Shown here in pieces: positions 1 through 5,314 of a DNA stretch of 5,421 nt (within the stretch, counting starts at the first letter, position 1; each line of letters starts with the position of its first letter). The notes beneath the pieces were generated by a model. It worked only from the letters and a program-made list of their open reading frames with translations. It had not been told where the DNA came from and did not search any database. Source of the stretch: Bacillota bacterium (GTDB taxonomy: Bacteria > Bacillota > Clostridia > Acetivibrionales > DSM-1351); NCBI GenBank assembly GCA_023412635.1, contig JAEYNI010000193.1, forward strand, positions 1 through 5,421, in the 5' to 3' direction. The translations under genes were made by a program, and so were the position numbers.

Positions 1-22
1 TAGGTTGATATGTTCTTAACAT
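1..22 (-). CDS. rpmH: 50S ribosomal protein L34, N-terminal fragment (runs off the window)
   Basis: Read on the minus strand from base 22, the sequence begins ATG and translates as MLRTYQP, with the next codon starting in A. This matches the highly conserved start of bacterial ribosomal protein L34, M(L/F/K)RTYQPK, a protein of about 44 residues in the large ribosomal subunit. A G-rich ribosome binding site (GGGGGTG, bases 34 to 28) lies at suitable spacing. The position is also diagnostic: in Bacillus and clostridia rpmH is divergent from dnaA and heads an operon with rnpA, the RNase P protein gene. Only seven codons are visible, so the identity rests on the N-terminal motif, the ribosome binding site, the strong promoter behind it and synteny. 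The rest of the gene lies outside the window. Confidence 0.88.
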
Positions 23-91
23 TGGTACACCCCCGATCTGATTTCCTTTATATAAACTTAAAAGTGTTTTTCTTTTAAAGACACCAGACCT

Positions 92-121
92 ATTATATAT
101 TAATACTTTTAAAACTGTCAA
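92..121 (-). promoter_or_regulatory. Sigma-A-type promoter of rpmH
   Basis: On the minus strand there is an exact -35 box TTGACA (bases 121 to 116), an 18-base spacer, and an exact -10 box TATAAT (bases 97 to 92). Transcription would start near base 85 and give a leader of about 60 bases before the rpmH ATG. Both hexamers match the consensus, as expected for a highly expressed ribosomal protein gene. The leader contains a weak AT-only hairpin (TTAAAAG at 58-64 with CTTTTAA at 72-78), whose role, if any, is unknown. Confidence 0.85.
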
Positions 122-246
122 GGCTATAAATATTCGCATATTTTTGTATATTTTTAATTTTTTTAACGGATAAAATCAATATATGGTGAATTTGATTTTC
201 GTAATTTCAATATCTAGTTATTAATATTAGGATTTATAATATAGCC

Positions 247-381
247 TGTGGATATATTAATCAAAAAAATATTTTTTTGTGGATATCTGTACTTTTTCGT
301 ATTGAATTTTCCACAAAACTCTGATATATTTATTAATACTTGTTGATAACCTGTGTTTTTAAGCTTAAAGGTTGTTAATAA
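247..381. promoter_or_regulatory. Upstream cluster of near-consensus DnaA boxes
   Basis: Five 9-mers each differ at one position from the DnaA box TTATNCACA. They are TGTGGATAT at 247-255 (minus), TGTGGATAT at 278-286 (minus), TTTTCCACA at 307-315 (plus), TGTTGATAA at 341-349 (minus) and TGTTAATAA at 373-381 (minus). No exact match is present. Still weaker candidates with two mismatches lie at 397-405, 436-444 and 479-487. Such clusters upstream of dnaA bind the initiator and often also repress dnaA transcription; that regulatory role is inferred here. In DNA this AT-rich single one-mismatch sites are expected by chance, so the support comes from the density of sites and the location. Confidence 0.65.
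262..279. repeat. 18-bp perfect palindrome between two DnaA boxes
   Basis: The sequence CAAAAAAATATTTTTTTG is a perfect palindrome: seven A, TA, seven T, closed by a C-G pair. It lies between the two identical DnaA boxes at 247-255 and 278-286, and its last two bases overlap the second one. Long A and T tracts make rigid, narrow-groove, easily melted DNA, so a part in origin architecture is possible, but this is inference. Confidence 0.7.
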
Positions 382-486
382 CTTTTATTTTTAAATTTAT
401 CCAGTTTACAAAAGATTAATTATCTAAAACATTACTTAGGATAAGAAACGATAATATCTACAGGGGTCCGTGTGATATACATGCAC

Positions 487-512
487 AATTGGTAAATTTA
501 AAGTATCCAATT
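487..512. repeat. Inverted repeat AATTGG / CCAATT upstream of dnaA
   Basis: AATTGG at 487-492 pairs with CCAATT at 507-512 across a 14-base loop. The arms are short and the loop is long, so this is more plausibly a protein-binding dyad than an RNA hairpin. It could also be a chance event in AT-rich DNA. Confidence 0.35.
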
Positions 513-542
513 TTGAACTCCTATATACATAAAATGTATATG
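513..542 (+). promoter_or_regulatory. Candidate dnaA promoter (weak)
   Basis: TTGAAC at 513-518 (4 of 6 to the -35 consensus) is followed after 18 bases by TATATG at 537-542 (4 of 6 to TATAAT). It is the best spaced pair I can find on the plus strand before dnaA. It would give a dnaA leader of about 140 bases that includes the T-rich tract. No strong consensus promoter is visible for dnaA, and the real one may lie elsewhere, including among the DnaA boxes. Confidence 0.3.
523..541. repeat. 8-bp perfect inverted repeat ATATACAT-AAA-ATGTATAT
   Basis: The two arms at 523-530 and 534-541 are exact reverse complements separated by AAA. The repeat overlaps the spacer and -10 part of the candidate dnaA promoter, so it could be an operator. 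As RNA it would form only a weak hairpin of mostly A-U pairs. Confidence 0.55.
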
Positions 543-553
543 TTTTATTATGG

Positions 554-587
554 TTTTTATTTTTTTGTTTTTTTTGTTTTTTATTTT
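554..587 (+). other. T-rich tract upstream of dnaA (30 of 34 bases are T)
   Basis: Bases 554-587 contain only four non-T positions: A at 559 and 583, and G at 567 and 576. This lies about 100 bases before the dnaA start and just after the 523-541 inverted repeat. It could act as easily melted or bent origin DNA, or as a site of transcript slippage or pausing. It is not a standard terminator, because the repeat before it lacks a GC-rich stem. Confidence 0.6.
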
Positions 588-672
588 AGATATAGCATGT
601 CAGCATCCAGAAGCTCTATTGTAGTACCGGCATGATAATAAACGCTTGATAATTTACTTATTATGATTAACC

Positions 673-679
673 AAGGTGG
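673..679 (+). promoter_or_regulatory. dnaA ribosome binding site (decides the start)
   Basis: AAGGTGG at 673-679 lies 10 bases before the ATG at 690. An in-frame ATG at 663 comes before this site and has no Shine-Dalgarno sequence of its own, so translation most likely begins at 690. Confidence 0.8.
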
Positions 680-689
680 GCGAAATAAC

Positions 690-2012
690 ATGAACGTACA
701 ACTAAATGATATATGGAATCGAACATTGGAATTGTTAAAAGGAGAAATGACAGAAATCAGTTTTAATACCTGGATTCTTACTATTGAACCTATGTCTATG
801 GATTCCAATACAATTACTTTAGGAGTTCCTGCTGATTTTCAAAAAGGAATACTTGAATCAAGATATTCTTACTTAATTAAAAATGCGCTAAGACAATTAA
901 CCCACAAGGATTATAATATCTATTTTTCAACTCCTTCACAAACACCTGCTAAACCTGCAGTACAAGAATATACTGAAGATTCTTCGAGCTCGTTCTTAAA
1001 TCCTAAATATACATTTGACACATTTGTAATAGGAAATGGAAACAGGTTCGCTCATGCCGCGTCTTTAGCTGTTTCCGAAGCACCTGCAAAAGCGTATAAT
1101 CCTTTATTTTTGTATGGGGGTGTTGGACTTGGTAAAACACATCTTATGCACGCCATAGGTCATTTTGTTTTAAGTCAGAATCCTTCACTTAAAGTATTAT
1201 ATGTCTCCTCTGAGAAATTCACTAATGAATTGATTAATGCAATTAGAGATGACAAAAATGAAGAATTCAGGTACAAGTATAGAAATATTGATTTACTTCT
1301 CATAGACGATATTCAGTTTATCGGTGGTAAAGAAAGAACTCAGGAAGAGTTTTTCCACACTTTTAATGCTTTGTACGAAGCAAACAAGCAGATCATAATT
1401 TCAAGTGATAAGCCTCCCAAAGATATAACTACTCTTGAAGAACGTCTCAGATCGAGATTTGAGTGGGGTCTTATCGCTGATATTGCTCCGCCCGACCTTG
1501 AAACAAGAATTGCTATTCTTCGTAAAAAAGCTCAATTGGAAAACCTGGATGTGCCTGATGATGTTATGGTTTTCATTGCGGACAAGGTTGCATCCAACAT
1601 TCGAGAGCTGGAAGGTGCAATGAACAGGGTAATTGCGTATTCAACCCTGACTGAAAATAAAATCAACGTTGATATGGCAATTGAAGCCTTAAAGGATATG
1701 TTTAATAACAGCAAAGCAGTTGTTATTAATTCAAAGACTATTCAGGAAGCTGTTTCACGTTACTTCCATCTTAAAACAGATGAACTTAAATCCAAGAGAA
1801 GATCCAGGGATGTATCTTTTCCACGCCAGATTGCTATGTATCTTTGCCGCGATATGACCGATATGTCTTTGCCTAAGGTTGGTGATGAGTTTGGTGGCCG
1901 TGATCATACAACAGTAATCCATGCATGCGAAAAGATAAGTAATGACATGGCTAATAGTGCTGAACTAAGAAGAACAATCGAAGACATAAAAAAGAATATA
2001 GTTGGGAATTAA
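690..2012 (+). CDS. dnaA: Chromosomal replication initiator protein DnaA
   Basis: DnaA is the AAA+ ATPase that binds DnaA boxes at oriC, opens the duplex and helps load the replicative helicase. From the ATG at 690 it has 440 residues, close to the usual 440-460. Domain I (about 1-85, partner binding) opens with MNVQLNDIWNRTLELL. A short Pro/Ser-rich linker, domain II, follows at about 85-103. The AAA+ domain shows Walker A GGVGLGKTH at 143-151, Walker B LLLIDD at 202-207, sensor 1 at about 236-241 (IISSDK), box VII arginines R252 and R256 in RLRSRF, and the sensor 2 arginine R305 in RELEG. Domain IV carries the DNA-binding signature GGRDHTTVIHAC at 402-413, with RDHTT at 404-408. All key residues are present. 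The in-frame ATG at 663 would add nine residues (MINQGGRNN) and is rejected because it lacks a ribosome binding site and the family starts at the later position. Origin boxes flank the gene on both sides, so it is probably autoregulated. Confidence 0.98.
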   Translation: MNVQLNDIWNRTLELLKGEMTEISFNTWILTIEPMSMDSNTITLGVPADFQKGILESRYSYLIKNALRQLTHKDYNIYFSTPSQTPAKPAVQEYTEDSSSSFLNPKYTFDTFVIGNGNRFAHAASLAVSEAPAKAYNPLFLYGGVGLGKTHLMHAIGHFVLSQNPSLKVLYVSSEKFTNELINAIRDDKNEEFRYKYRNIDLLLIDDIQFIGGKERTQEEFFHTFNALYEANKQIIISSDKPPKDITTLEERLRSRFEWGLIADIAPPDLETRIAILRKKAQLENLDVPDDVMVFIADKVASNIRELEGAMNRVIAYSTLTENKINVDMAIEALKDMFNNSKAVVINSKTIQEAVSRYFHLKTDELKSKRRSRDVSFPRQIAMYLCRDMTDMSLPKVGDEFGGRDHTTVIHACEKISNDMANSAELRRTIEDIKKNIVGN

Positions 2013-2030
2013 TTTTTAAAAATGCAAATT

Positions 2031-2186
2031 TTATTCACAGTTTTTGTTGATTTGGTGATTAAACTTTGTGTATAACTTAGAGTTTTGGATAACTTAGTAT
2101 TTTTGTTAATAAAACAGTACAAATTCTCAACATATTATTAACAGTATCAAACTGTTTGTATTACTGATTTACAGAAGTTATTCACA
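2031..2186. promoter_or_regulatory. Downstream DnaA-box cluster of oriC (dnaA-dnaN intergenic)
   Basis: Six DnaA boxes lie in 156 bases. Three match TTATNCACA exactly: TTATTCACA at 2031-2039 (plus), TGTGTATAA at 2067-2075 (minus) and TTATTCACA at 2178-2186 (plus). Three differ at one position: TTTGGATAA at 2084-2092 (minus), TGTTAATAA at 2104-2112 (minus) and TTATTAACA at 2135-2143 (plus). With the upstream cluster this makes a bipartite origin with dnaA in the middle, as known in Bacillus subtilis. This half has the better boxes and the unwinding element, so it is the likely core of the origin. Confidence 0.88.
2047..2076 (+). promoter_or_regulatory. Possible dnaN promoter overlapping a DnaA box
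   Basis: TTGATT at 2047-2052 (4 of 6 to the -35 consensus) and TATAAC at 2071-2076 (5 of 6 in order to TATAAT apart from the last base) are separated by 18 bases. The -10 hexamer lies largely within the exact DnaA box at 2067-2075, so DnaA binding would be expected to block it. dnaN may also be transcribed from the dnaA promoter, since no clear terminator separates the two genes. Confidence 0.35.
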
Positions 2187-2220
2187 GTTCTAACAGCACT
2201 TACTACTATTATTACTTTTT
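2178..2220 (+). other. Probable basal unwinding element: DnaA box followed by DnaA-trios
   Basis: The exact DnaA box TTATTCACA (2178-2186) is followed by a 13-base spacer with the window's usual low GC slightly raised (GTTCTAACAGCAC), then by a triplet run at 2200-2220: TTA-CTA-CTA-TTA-TTA, then CTT and TTT. On the complementary strand, read 3' to 5', this is AAT-GAT-GAT-AAT-AAT-GAA-AAA. Every triplet fits the DnaA-trio pattern 3'-(G/A)A(T/A)-5', except that the last two end in A, which the pattern also allows. In B. subtilis such trios next to a DnaA box guide the DnaA filament onto single-stranded DNA. The box orientation, the position between dnaA and dnaN and the AT-rich DNA that follows (to about 2245) all agree with the described arrangement. 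Function is inferred. Confidence 0.75.
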
Positions 2221-2257
2221 TAATCTTTTAATTATATTTAAGATAACGGAGGTACCC

Positions 2258-3358
2258 ATGAAAATTATTTGCTCAAAGGAAAATTTACTTAACGGTATAA
2301 ATATAGTACAAAAAGCTGTATCAACAAAAACAACTTTACCTATACTTGAAGGAATACTTTTAAATGCCGAGGATAAATTCAAACTAACAGGAAATGATCT
2401 TGAAATTGGAATAGAGTGTTTTGTTGAAGCAGATATCAGAGAATCTGGTTCAATCGTTATCAACTCAAAAATATTTGGTGACATTGTAAGAAGATTGCCT
2501 GACTCGGAAGTACTTATAGAAGTTAGAGAGAATAATCTGGTTATTGTAGAATGTGAAAATTCACATTTTGAAATTAAAGGTATAAATCCTAACGGATATC
2601 CTGCTTTGCCTAAGGTTGACAAAGAAAATGTTTTAACTTTGACACAGGGAAAATTAAAGGATATGATTAGACAGACGGTATTTGCTGTTGGATCTGATGA
2701 TAATAGACCTGTTTTAACCGGCTCACTTATAGAAGTTAAAGACAATGAACTTGTTGTGGTATCTATAGATGGGTTCAGACTTGCCTTACGAAGAAAAGTG
2801 CTTGATACCGGAATTGGTGATTTTAGTGTAATTGTACCTGGAAAAACCTTAAATGAAATATCAAAAATTCTTCAAGCAGGTGATGAAGAAGTTTTCATTT
2901 ACAACTCAAACAATCAGATTGTCTTTGATGCGCAATCCTGGAGAATAGTTTCCAGATTAATCGAGGGTAAATTTTTAAATTACAACAGTTTGTTAAATAA
3001 GGAATTTGAAACTAAAGTAATCATTAATATAAAAGAATTTCAATCAAGCCTTGAAAGAGCATCTCTTATTTCAATGAATGATAAAAACAGCCCTGTAAAG
3101 CTTTCTATTGGGAATGATAAAATAGTTATAACCTCCAATGCTGAGCTTGGTGCAGTTCGTGAAGAAATAAAAGTTGATATTGAAGGAAATAATCTTGAGA
3201 TAGGATATAATCCTGTTTATTTAATTGATGCTTTAAAAGCAATTGATGAAGACCGGGCAACTATTTATTTTATAACGACTAATGCACCATGTACGTTAAG
3301 ACCTGTTGTTGAAAGTAACAACGAATTTGCCTATCTGGTTCAGGCTGTTAGAATATAA
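2258..3358 (+). CDS. dnaN: DNA polymerase III subunit beta (sliding clamp)
   Basis: DnaN forms a dimeric ring around DNA that tethers the replicative polymerase and recruits repair and mismatch-repair proteins through its hydrophobic pocket. The protein has 366 residues, normal for the family, with three repeated clamp folds of about 120 residues each. Recognisable family segments are LPILEGI (27-33), TGNDLEIGI (44 onward), RPVLTG (150-155) at the start of domain 2, and IDGFRLA (170-176), the counterpart of the usual TDGYRLA. The segment LIEGKFLNY (234-242) has leucine at position 240 where many clamps have proline (GxFPxY), a mild variation. The C-terminus ends AVRI, in place of the PVR(L/T) type ends of other clamps. 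The start is set by a strong GGAGG at 2248-2252, five bases before the ATG. It lies immediately downstream of the unwinding element of oriC. Confidence 0.98.
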   Translation: MKIICSKENLLNGINIVQKAVSTKTTLPILEGILLNAEDKFKLTGNDLEIGIECFVEADIRESGSIVINSKIFGDIVRRLPDSEVLIEVRENNLVIVECENSHFEIKGINPNGYPALPKVDKENVLTLTQGKLKDMIRQTVFAVGSDDNRPVLTGSLIEVKDNELVVVSIDGFRLALRRKVLDTGIGDFSVIVPGKTLNEISKILQAGDEEVFIYNSNNQIVFDAQSWRIVSRLIEGKFLNYNSLLNKEFETKVIINIKEFQSSLERASLISMNDKNSPVKLSIGNDKIVITSNAELGAVREEIKVDIEGNNLEIGYNPVYLIDALKAIDEDRATIYFITTNAPCTLRPVVESNNEFAYLVQAVRI

Positions 3359-3462
3359 AGCTTTTTTATAACTGAAAAATAGCAAAATTAGAATATTAGT
3401 AGAGTATCTGTGCAGTAAAAAGTGGTATAGAATGTGAAGCATTGTACCGGTTCGGAGGATAA

Positions 3463-3675
3463 ATGGAAATAGTAGAGATAAACACCGAGTATATAAAACT
3501 GGACCAGTTCTTGAAATGGGCTGGTGCAGTTGATAATGGAGCCATGGCTAAGGGCTTTATAGTGGACGGCTTTGTAAAGGTTAATGGAATTATAGAAATA
3601 CAGCGCGGAAAAAAGCTGAGAAACGGTGATATTGTAGAATTTGAAAATAAAAAGTATCAGGTTCTGCAAAAATAG
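3463..3675 (+). CDS. yaaA: Small S4-domain RNA-binding protein (YaaA/RlbA family)
   Basis: The 70-residue product consists almost entirely of one S4 RNA-binding domain, a fold found in ribosomal protein S4 and in some pseudouridine synthases. Visible S4 features are IKLDQFLKWAG (11-21), GFVKVNG (36-42) and a basic stretch RGKKLRNGD (48-56) that ends in the typical turn before the last strand. B. subtilis has a protein of nearly the same size (YaaA, also called RlbA) in the same place between dnaN and recF. It is suggested to have a role in ribosome biogenesis, but its exact function is not established. The start is preceded by GGAGG at 3454-3458 with a short, four-base gap. It is 104 bases after dnaN and 40 bases before recF, with no terminator visible, so it is probably co-transcribed with them. 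Confidence 0.93.
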   Translation: MEIVEINTEYIKLDQFLKWAGAVDNGAMAKGFIVDGFVKVNGIIEIQRGKKLRNGDIVEFENKKYQVLQK

Positions 3676-3715
3676 TTAAAAGTATAGTTAACGTCAGCTT
3701 CACAGAGGTAGTAAA

Positions 3716-4825
3716 GTGATTGTTAAAAGCTTGAAGTTAGAGAATTTTAGGAATCATAGTGATACCGGAATATTATTTTCTGATCGCTTCAATATTATTT
3801 ATGGTGATAATGGCCAGGGAAAAACAAACATCCTTGAAGCCATTTATTTATGCGCCTCCGGACGTTCGCACAGAACTTCAAAGGATGCTGAACTTGTTAA
3901 ATTTGGCTGTAATTCTTTCCAAGTTGAAACCTTTGTTAAGAATTCTGGACTGGATAAAAATATAAGTATATCTTATTTAACAGATCACAAAAAACAAATA
4001 AAAATCAATGAAATCCCCTTACAGAAAATTGGGGCTTTAATGGGAAATTTATATGCAGTAATTTTTTCTCCTGAGGATTTGTTAATTGTTAAACAAGGAC
4101 CACAGGAGAGAAGAAGATTTGTAGATATAACACTTAGTCAGATAAAGCCATCGTATTTTTACAATCTTCAATTACTGACAAAGATTCTGAAGCAGCGAAA
4201 TACGCTTTTAAAATCTATAAATTCAAATTCAGCATTATTAGACACTATGGAAATCTGGAATACTAAATTAGCTGAGGTTGCAGCCTCAATAATTATTTCC
4301 CGTAAAAATTTTGCCAGGTCCTTGTCTATGCTTGCCCAAAATCAACATAAATATCTTACTGTAGAAAAAGAAATAATATCTTTTAATTATGATTCTAGTT
4401 TTCAGATATGTGAAGATATTAACAAAAGCAGCATAATAGAGAAGTATGTTTTAGCATTGGAAAAGAGTATTACAAGAGATATTGCCTTAGGGTATACTAC
4501 AGTAGGTCCACACAGAGATGATTTTGATATTTTAATAAATCAAAAAAGCCTTAAAACTTATGGATCTCAGGGTCAACAGAGATCTGCTGTATTATCTTTA
4601 AAAATAGCTGAGATTGAATTGATTTACAAAGAGACTGGGGAGTATCCTGTATTATTATTGGATGATGTAATGTCTGAACTTGATGATAATCGGCAAAAAT
4701 ATTTAATGGACAGTATTACTAAGGTTCAGACTTTTATAACCTGTACCAGTGATAATAATTTCAGAAGTACGCTTAGTGAAGACTGCAATTATTACAAAGT
4801 TATTGAAGGAAGTGTAGTCACTTAA
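3716..4825 (+). CDS. recF: DNA replication and repair protein RecF
   Basis: RecF is an SMC-like ATPase that works with RecO and RecR to load RecA at single-strand gaps and at stalled forks. The 369-residue length is typical. The N-terminus MIVKSLKLENFRNH is the classic RecF opening. Walker A is GDNGQGKT at 30-37, the ABC-type signature SQGQQR is at 284-289, Walker B LLLDD is at 313-317, and the D-loop SELD follows at 320-323. The middle (about 110-270) is the lid/arm region expected in this family. The start is GTG at 3716, supported by GAGGT at 3705-3709 six bases upstream and by the match of the first residues to the family. No in-frame defect is seen. A 186-base gap separates it from remB. 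Confidence 0.98.
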   Translation: MIVKSLKLENFRNHSDTGILFSDRFNIIYGDNGQGKTNILEAIYLCASGRSHRTSKDAELVKFGCNSFQVETFVKNSGLDKNISISYLTDHKKQIKINEIPLQKIGALMGNLYAVIFSPEDLLIVKQGPQERRRFVDITLSQIKPSYFYNLQLLTKILKQRNTLLKSINSNSALLDTMEIWNTKLAEVAASIIISRKNFARSLSMLAQNQHKYLTVEKEIISFNYDSSFQICEDINKSSIIEKYVLALEKSITRDIALGYTTVGPHRDDFDILINQKSLKTYGSQGQQRSAVLSLKIAEIELIYKETGEYPVLLLDDVMSELDDNRQKYLMDSITKVQTFITCTSDNNFRSTLSEDCNYYKVIEGSVVT

Positions 4826-4894
4826 CTATTGAATATGAGATTTTCAACGATAGATATCATGTAACTAGTAATTTTGATAAAACAGTCGTTAAAA

Positions 4895-4906
4895 ACAATA
4901 TATTGT
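4895..4906. repeat. 12-bp perfect palindrome ACAATATATTGT
   Basis: The sequence is identical to its own reverse complement. It lies about 50 bases upstream of the candidate remB promoter. It could bind a dimeric regulator, but in such AT-rich DNA chance is also a fair explanation. Confidence 0.45.
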
Positions 4907-4951
4907 ATGAAGTTTAGAAAATTTATTATTAATTAATTATTAAATGTTAGT

Positions 4952-4980
4952 TTGCATTAAATTTGTTATTAAGGTAAAAT
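4952..4980 (+). promoter_or_regulatory. Candidate promoter for remB-gyrB
   Basis: TTGCAT at 4952-4957 (TTG matches, the rest does not) and TAAAAT at 4975-4980 (5 of 6 to TATAAT) are separated by the ideal 17 bases. The start point would be near 4987, just ahead of the remB ribosome binding site. The context, a long gap after recF, supports a promoter here. Confidence 0.4.
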
Positions 4981-4998
4981 TAAAGGTAAGCGTTCATG

Positions 4999-5003
4999 GG
5001 AGG
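4999..5003 (+). promoter_or_regulatory. remB ribosome binding site (decides the start)
   Basis: GGAGG at 4999-5003 lies only two bases before an ATG at 5006 but eight bases before the next in-frame ATG at 5012. The second spacing is the workable one, which supports the start at 5012. Confidence 0.75.
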
Positions 5004-5011
5004 ACATGGAA

Positions 5012-5281
5012 ATGTTTTTGCATATAGGTGGAGACGTAGTTATTCCAATAAAAAATGTTATAGCTATTATGGATATAGATACAACAACAATTTCAAAGGA
5101 CACTAAGGAATTTTTAAAGATTGCCGAAGAAGAAGGCTTTATTGAAAGTATATCTGAAGATCTTCCAAAGTCCTTTATAATAACCGAGACTGATAAAAAA
5201 AGTAAGATATATTTATCGCCCATATCCTCTGTTACTCTTCAAAAGAGATCAAGTTTTATTAAGGAAATTTCAAATGTATAA
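5012..5281 (+). CDS. remB: DUF370 / RemB-like regulator (extracellular matrix regulatory protein family)
   Basis: From the ATG at 5012 the product has 89 residues and begins MFLHIGGD, which resembles the start of B. subtilis RemB (YaaB), a small protein encoded between recF and gyrB. The C-terminal part has YLSPISSVTLQKR (67-79), a family-typical segment ending in basic residues. Its relative RemA in Bacillus is a DNA-binding activator of biofilm matrix and osmoprotection genes, and RemB is also implicated in matrix gene control. What it controls in this organism is unknown. An ATG at 5006 would add two residues (ME) but sits too close to the ribosome binding site. No membrane segment or signal peptide is seen. 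It ends 33 bases before gyrB and is probably co-transcribed with it. Confidence 0.88.
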   Translation: MFLHIGGDVVIPIKNVIAIMDIDTTTISKDTKEFLKIAEEEGFIESISEDLPKSFIITETDKKSKIYLSPISSVTLQKRSSFIKEISNV

Positions 5282-5314
5282 ATTGCTTTTTGAAAGGAAG
5301 AAAAACACAATATT

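Larger units (their letters stand above)
23..689. other. rpmH-dnaA intergenic region, upstream part of oriC
   Basis: This 667-base stretch has no credible gene. From left to right it holds the rpmH leader and promoter (to 121), a very AT-rich segment (about 122-245), a group of degenerate DnaA boxes with a palindrome between two of them (247-381), a less structured stretch (382-486), two inverted repeats (487-512 and 523-541), a T-rich tract (554-587) and a short leader to dnaA. A 75-codon open frame on the minus strand (808-581) overlaps dnaA and has no family resemblance, so it is treated as non-coding. The region separates two divergent genes, as at the Bacillus origin. The position and the DnaA boxes together support calling it oriC. 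Confidence 0.8.
4826..5011. other. AT-rich recF-remB intergenic gap
   Basis: This 186-base gap has no gene. It holds a 12-bp palindrome, ACAATATATTGT (4895-4906), a run of TTAATTAATTA-like sequence around 4925-4942 and a candidate promoter at 4952-4980. I see no GC-rich hairpin with a T run, so no intrinsic terminator for recF is supported. The gap suggests a new transcription unit starting before remB and gyrB. Confidence 0.6.

Noticed and set aside
235..240. Exact TATAAT on the plus strand, as a dnaA promoter
   Set aside because: No -35-like hexamer is found 16-18 bases upstream and there is no extended -10 TG; in DNA this AT-rich the hexamer is expected by chance.
663..689. Upstream in-frame ATG that would extend DnaA by nine residues
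   Set aside because: It has no ribosome binding site, while AAGGTGG lies between it and the ATG at 690, and DnaA family proteins begin at the later position.
1351..1359. TTTTCCACA, a one-mismatch DnaA box inside dnaA
   Set aside because: It encodes part of the conserved EEFFHTF segment of DnaA, so protein constraint explains it, and it is isolated from the box clusters.
2013..2022. TTTTTAAAAA palindrome right after the dnaA stop as a terminator
   Set aside because: It has no loop or G-C pairs and no T run follows; read-through into dnaN is more likely.
2212..2745. 177-codon open frame on the minus strand over the origin and dnaN
   Set aside because: It is antisense to the well-supported dnaN, covers the unwinding element, has a low-complexity Ser/Ile-rich translation and resembles no family I know.
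3359..3384. Possible terminator after dnaN (T run and later A run with flanking GC)
   Set aside because: The stem is imperfect, nearly all A-T, and the T run is on the wrong side for an intrinsic terminator on the plus strand.
3388..3669. 93-codon open frame on the minus strand over yaaA
   Set aside because: It is antisense to the S4-domain gene, which has a clear ribosome binding site and domain; this frame has neither.
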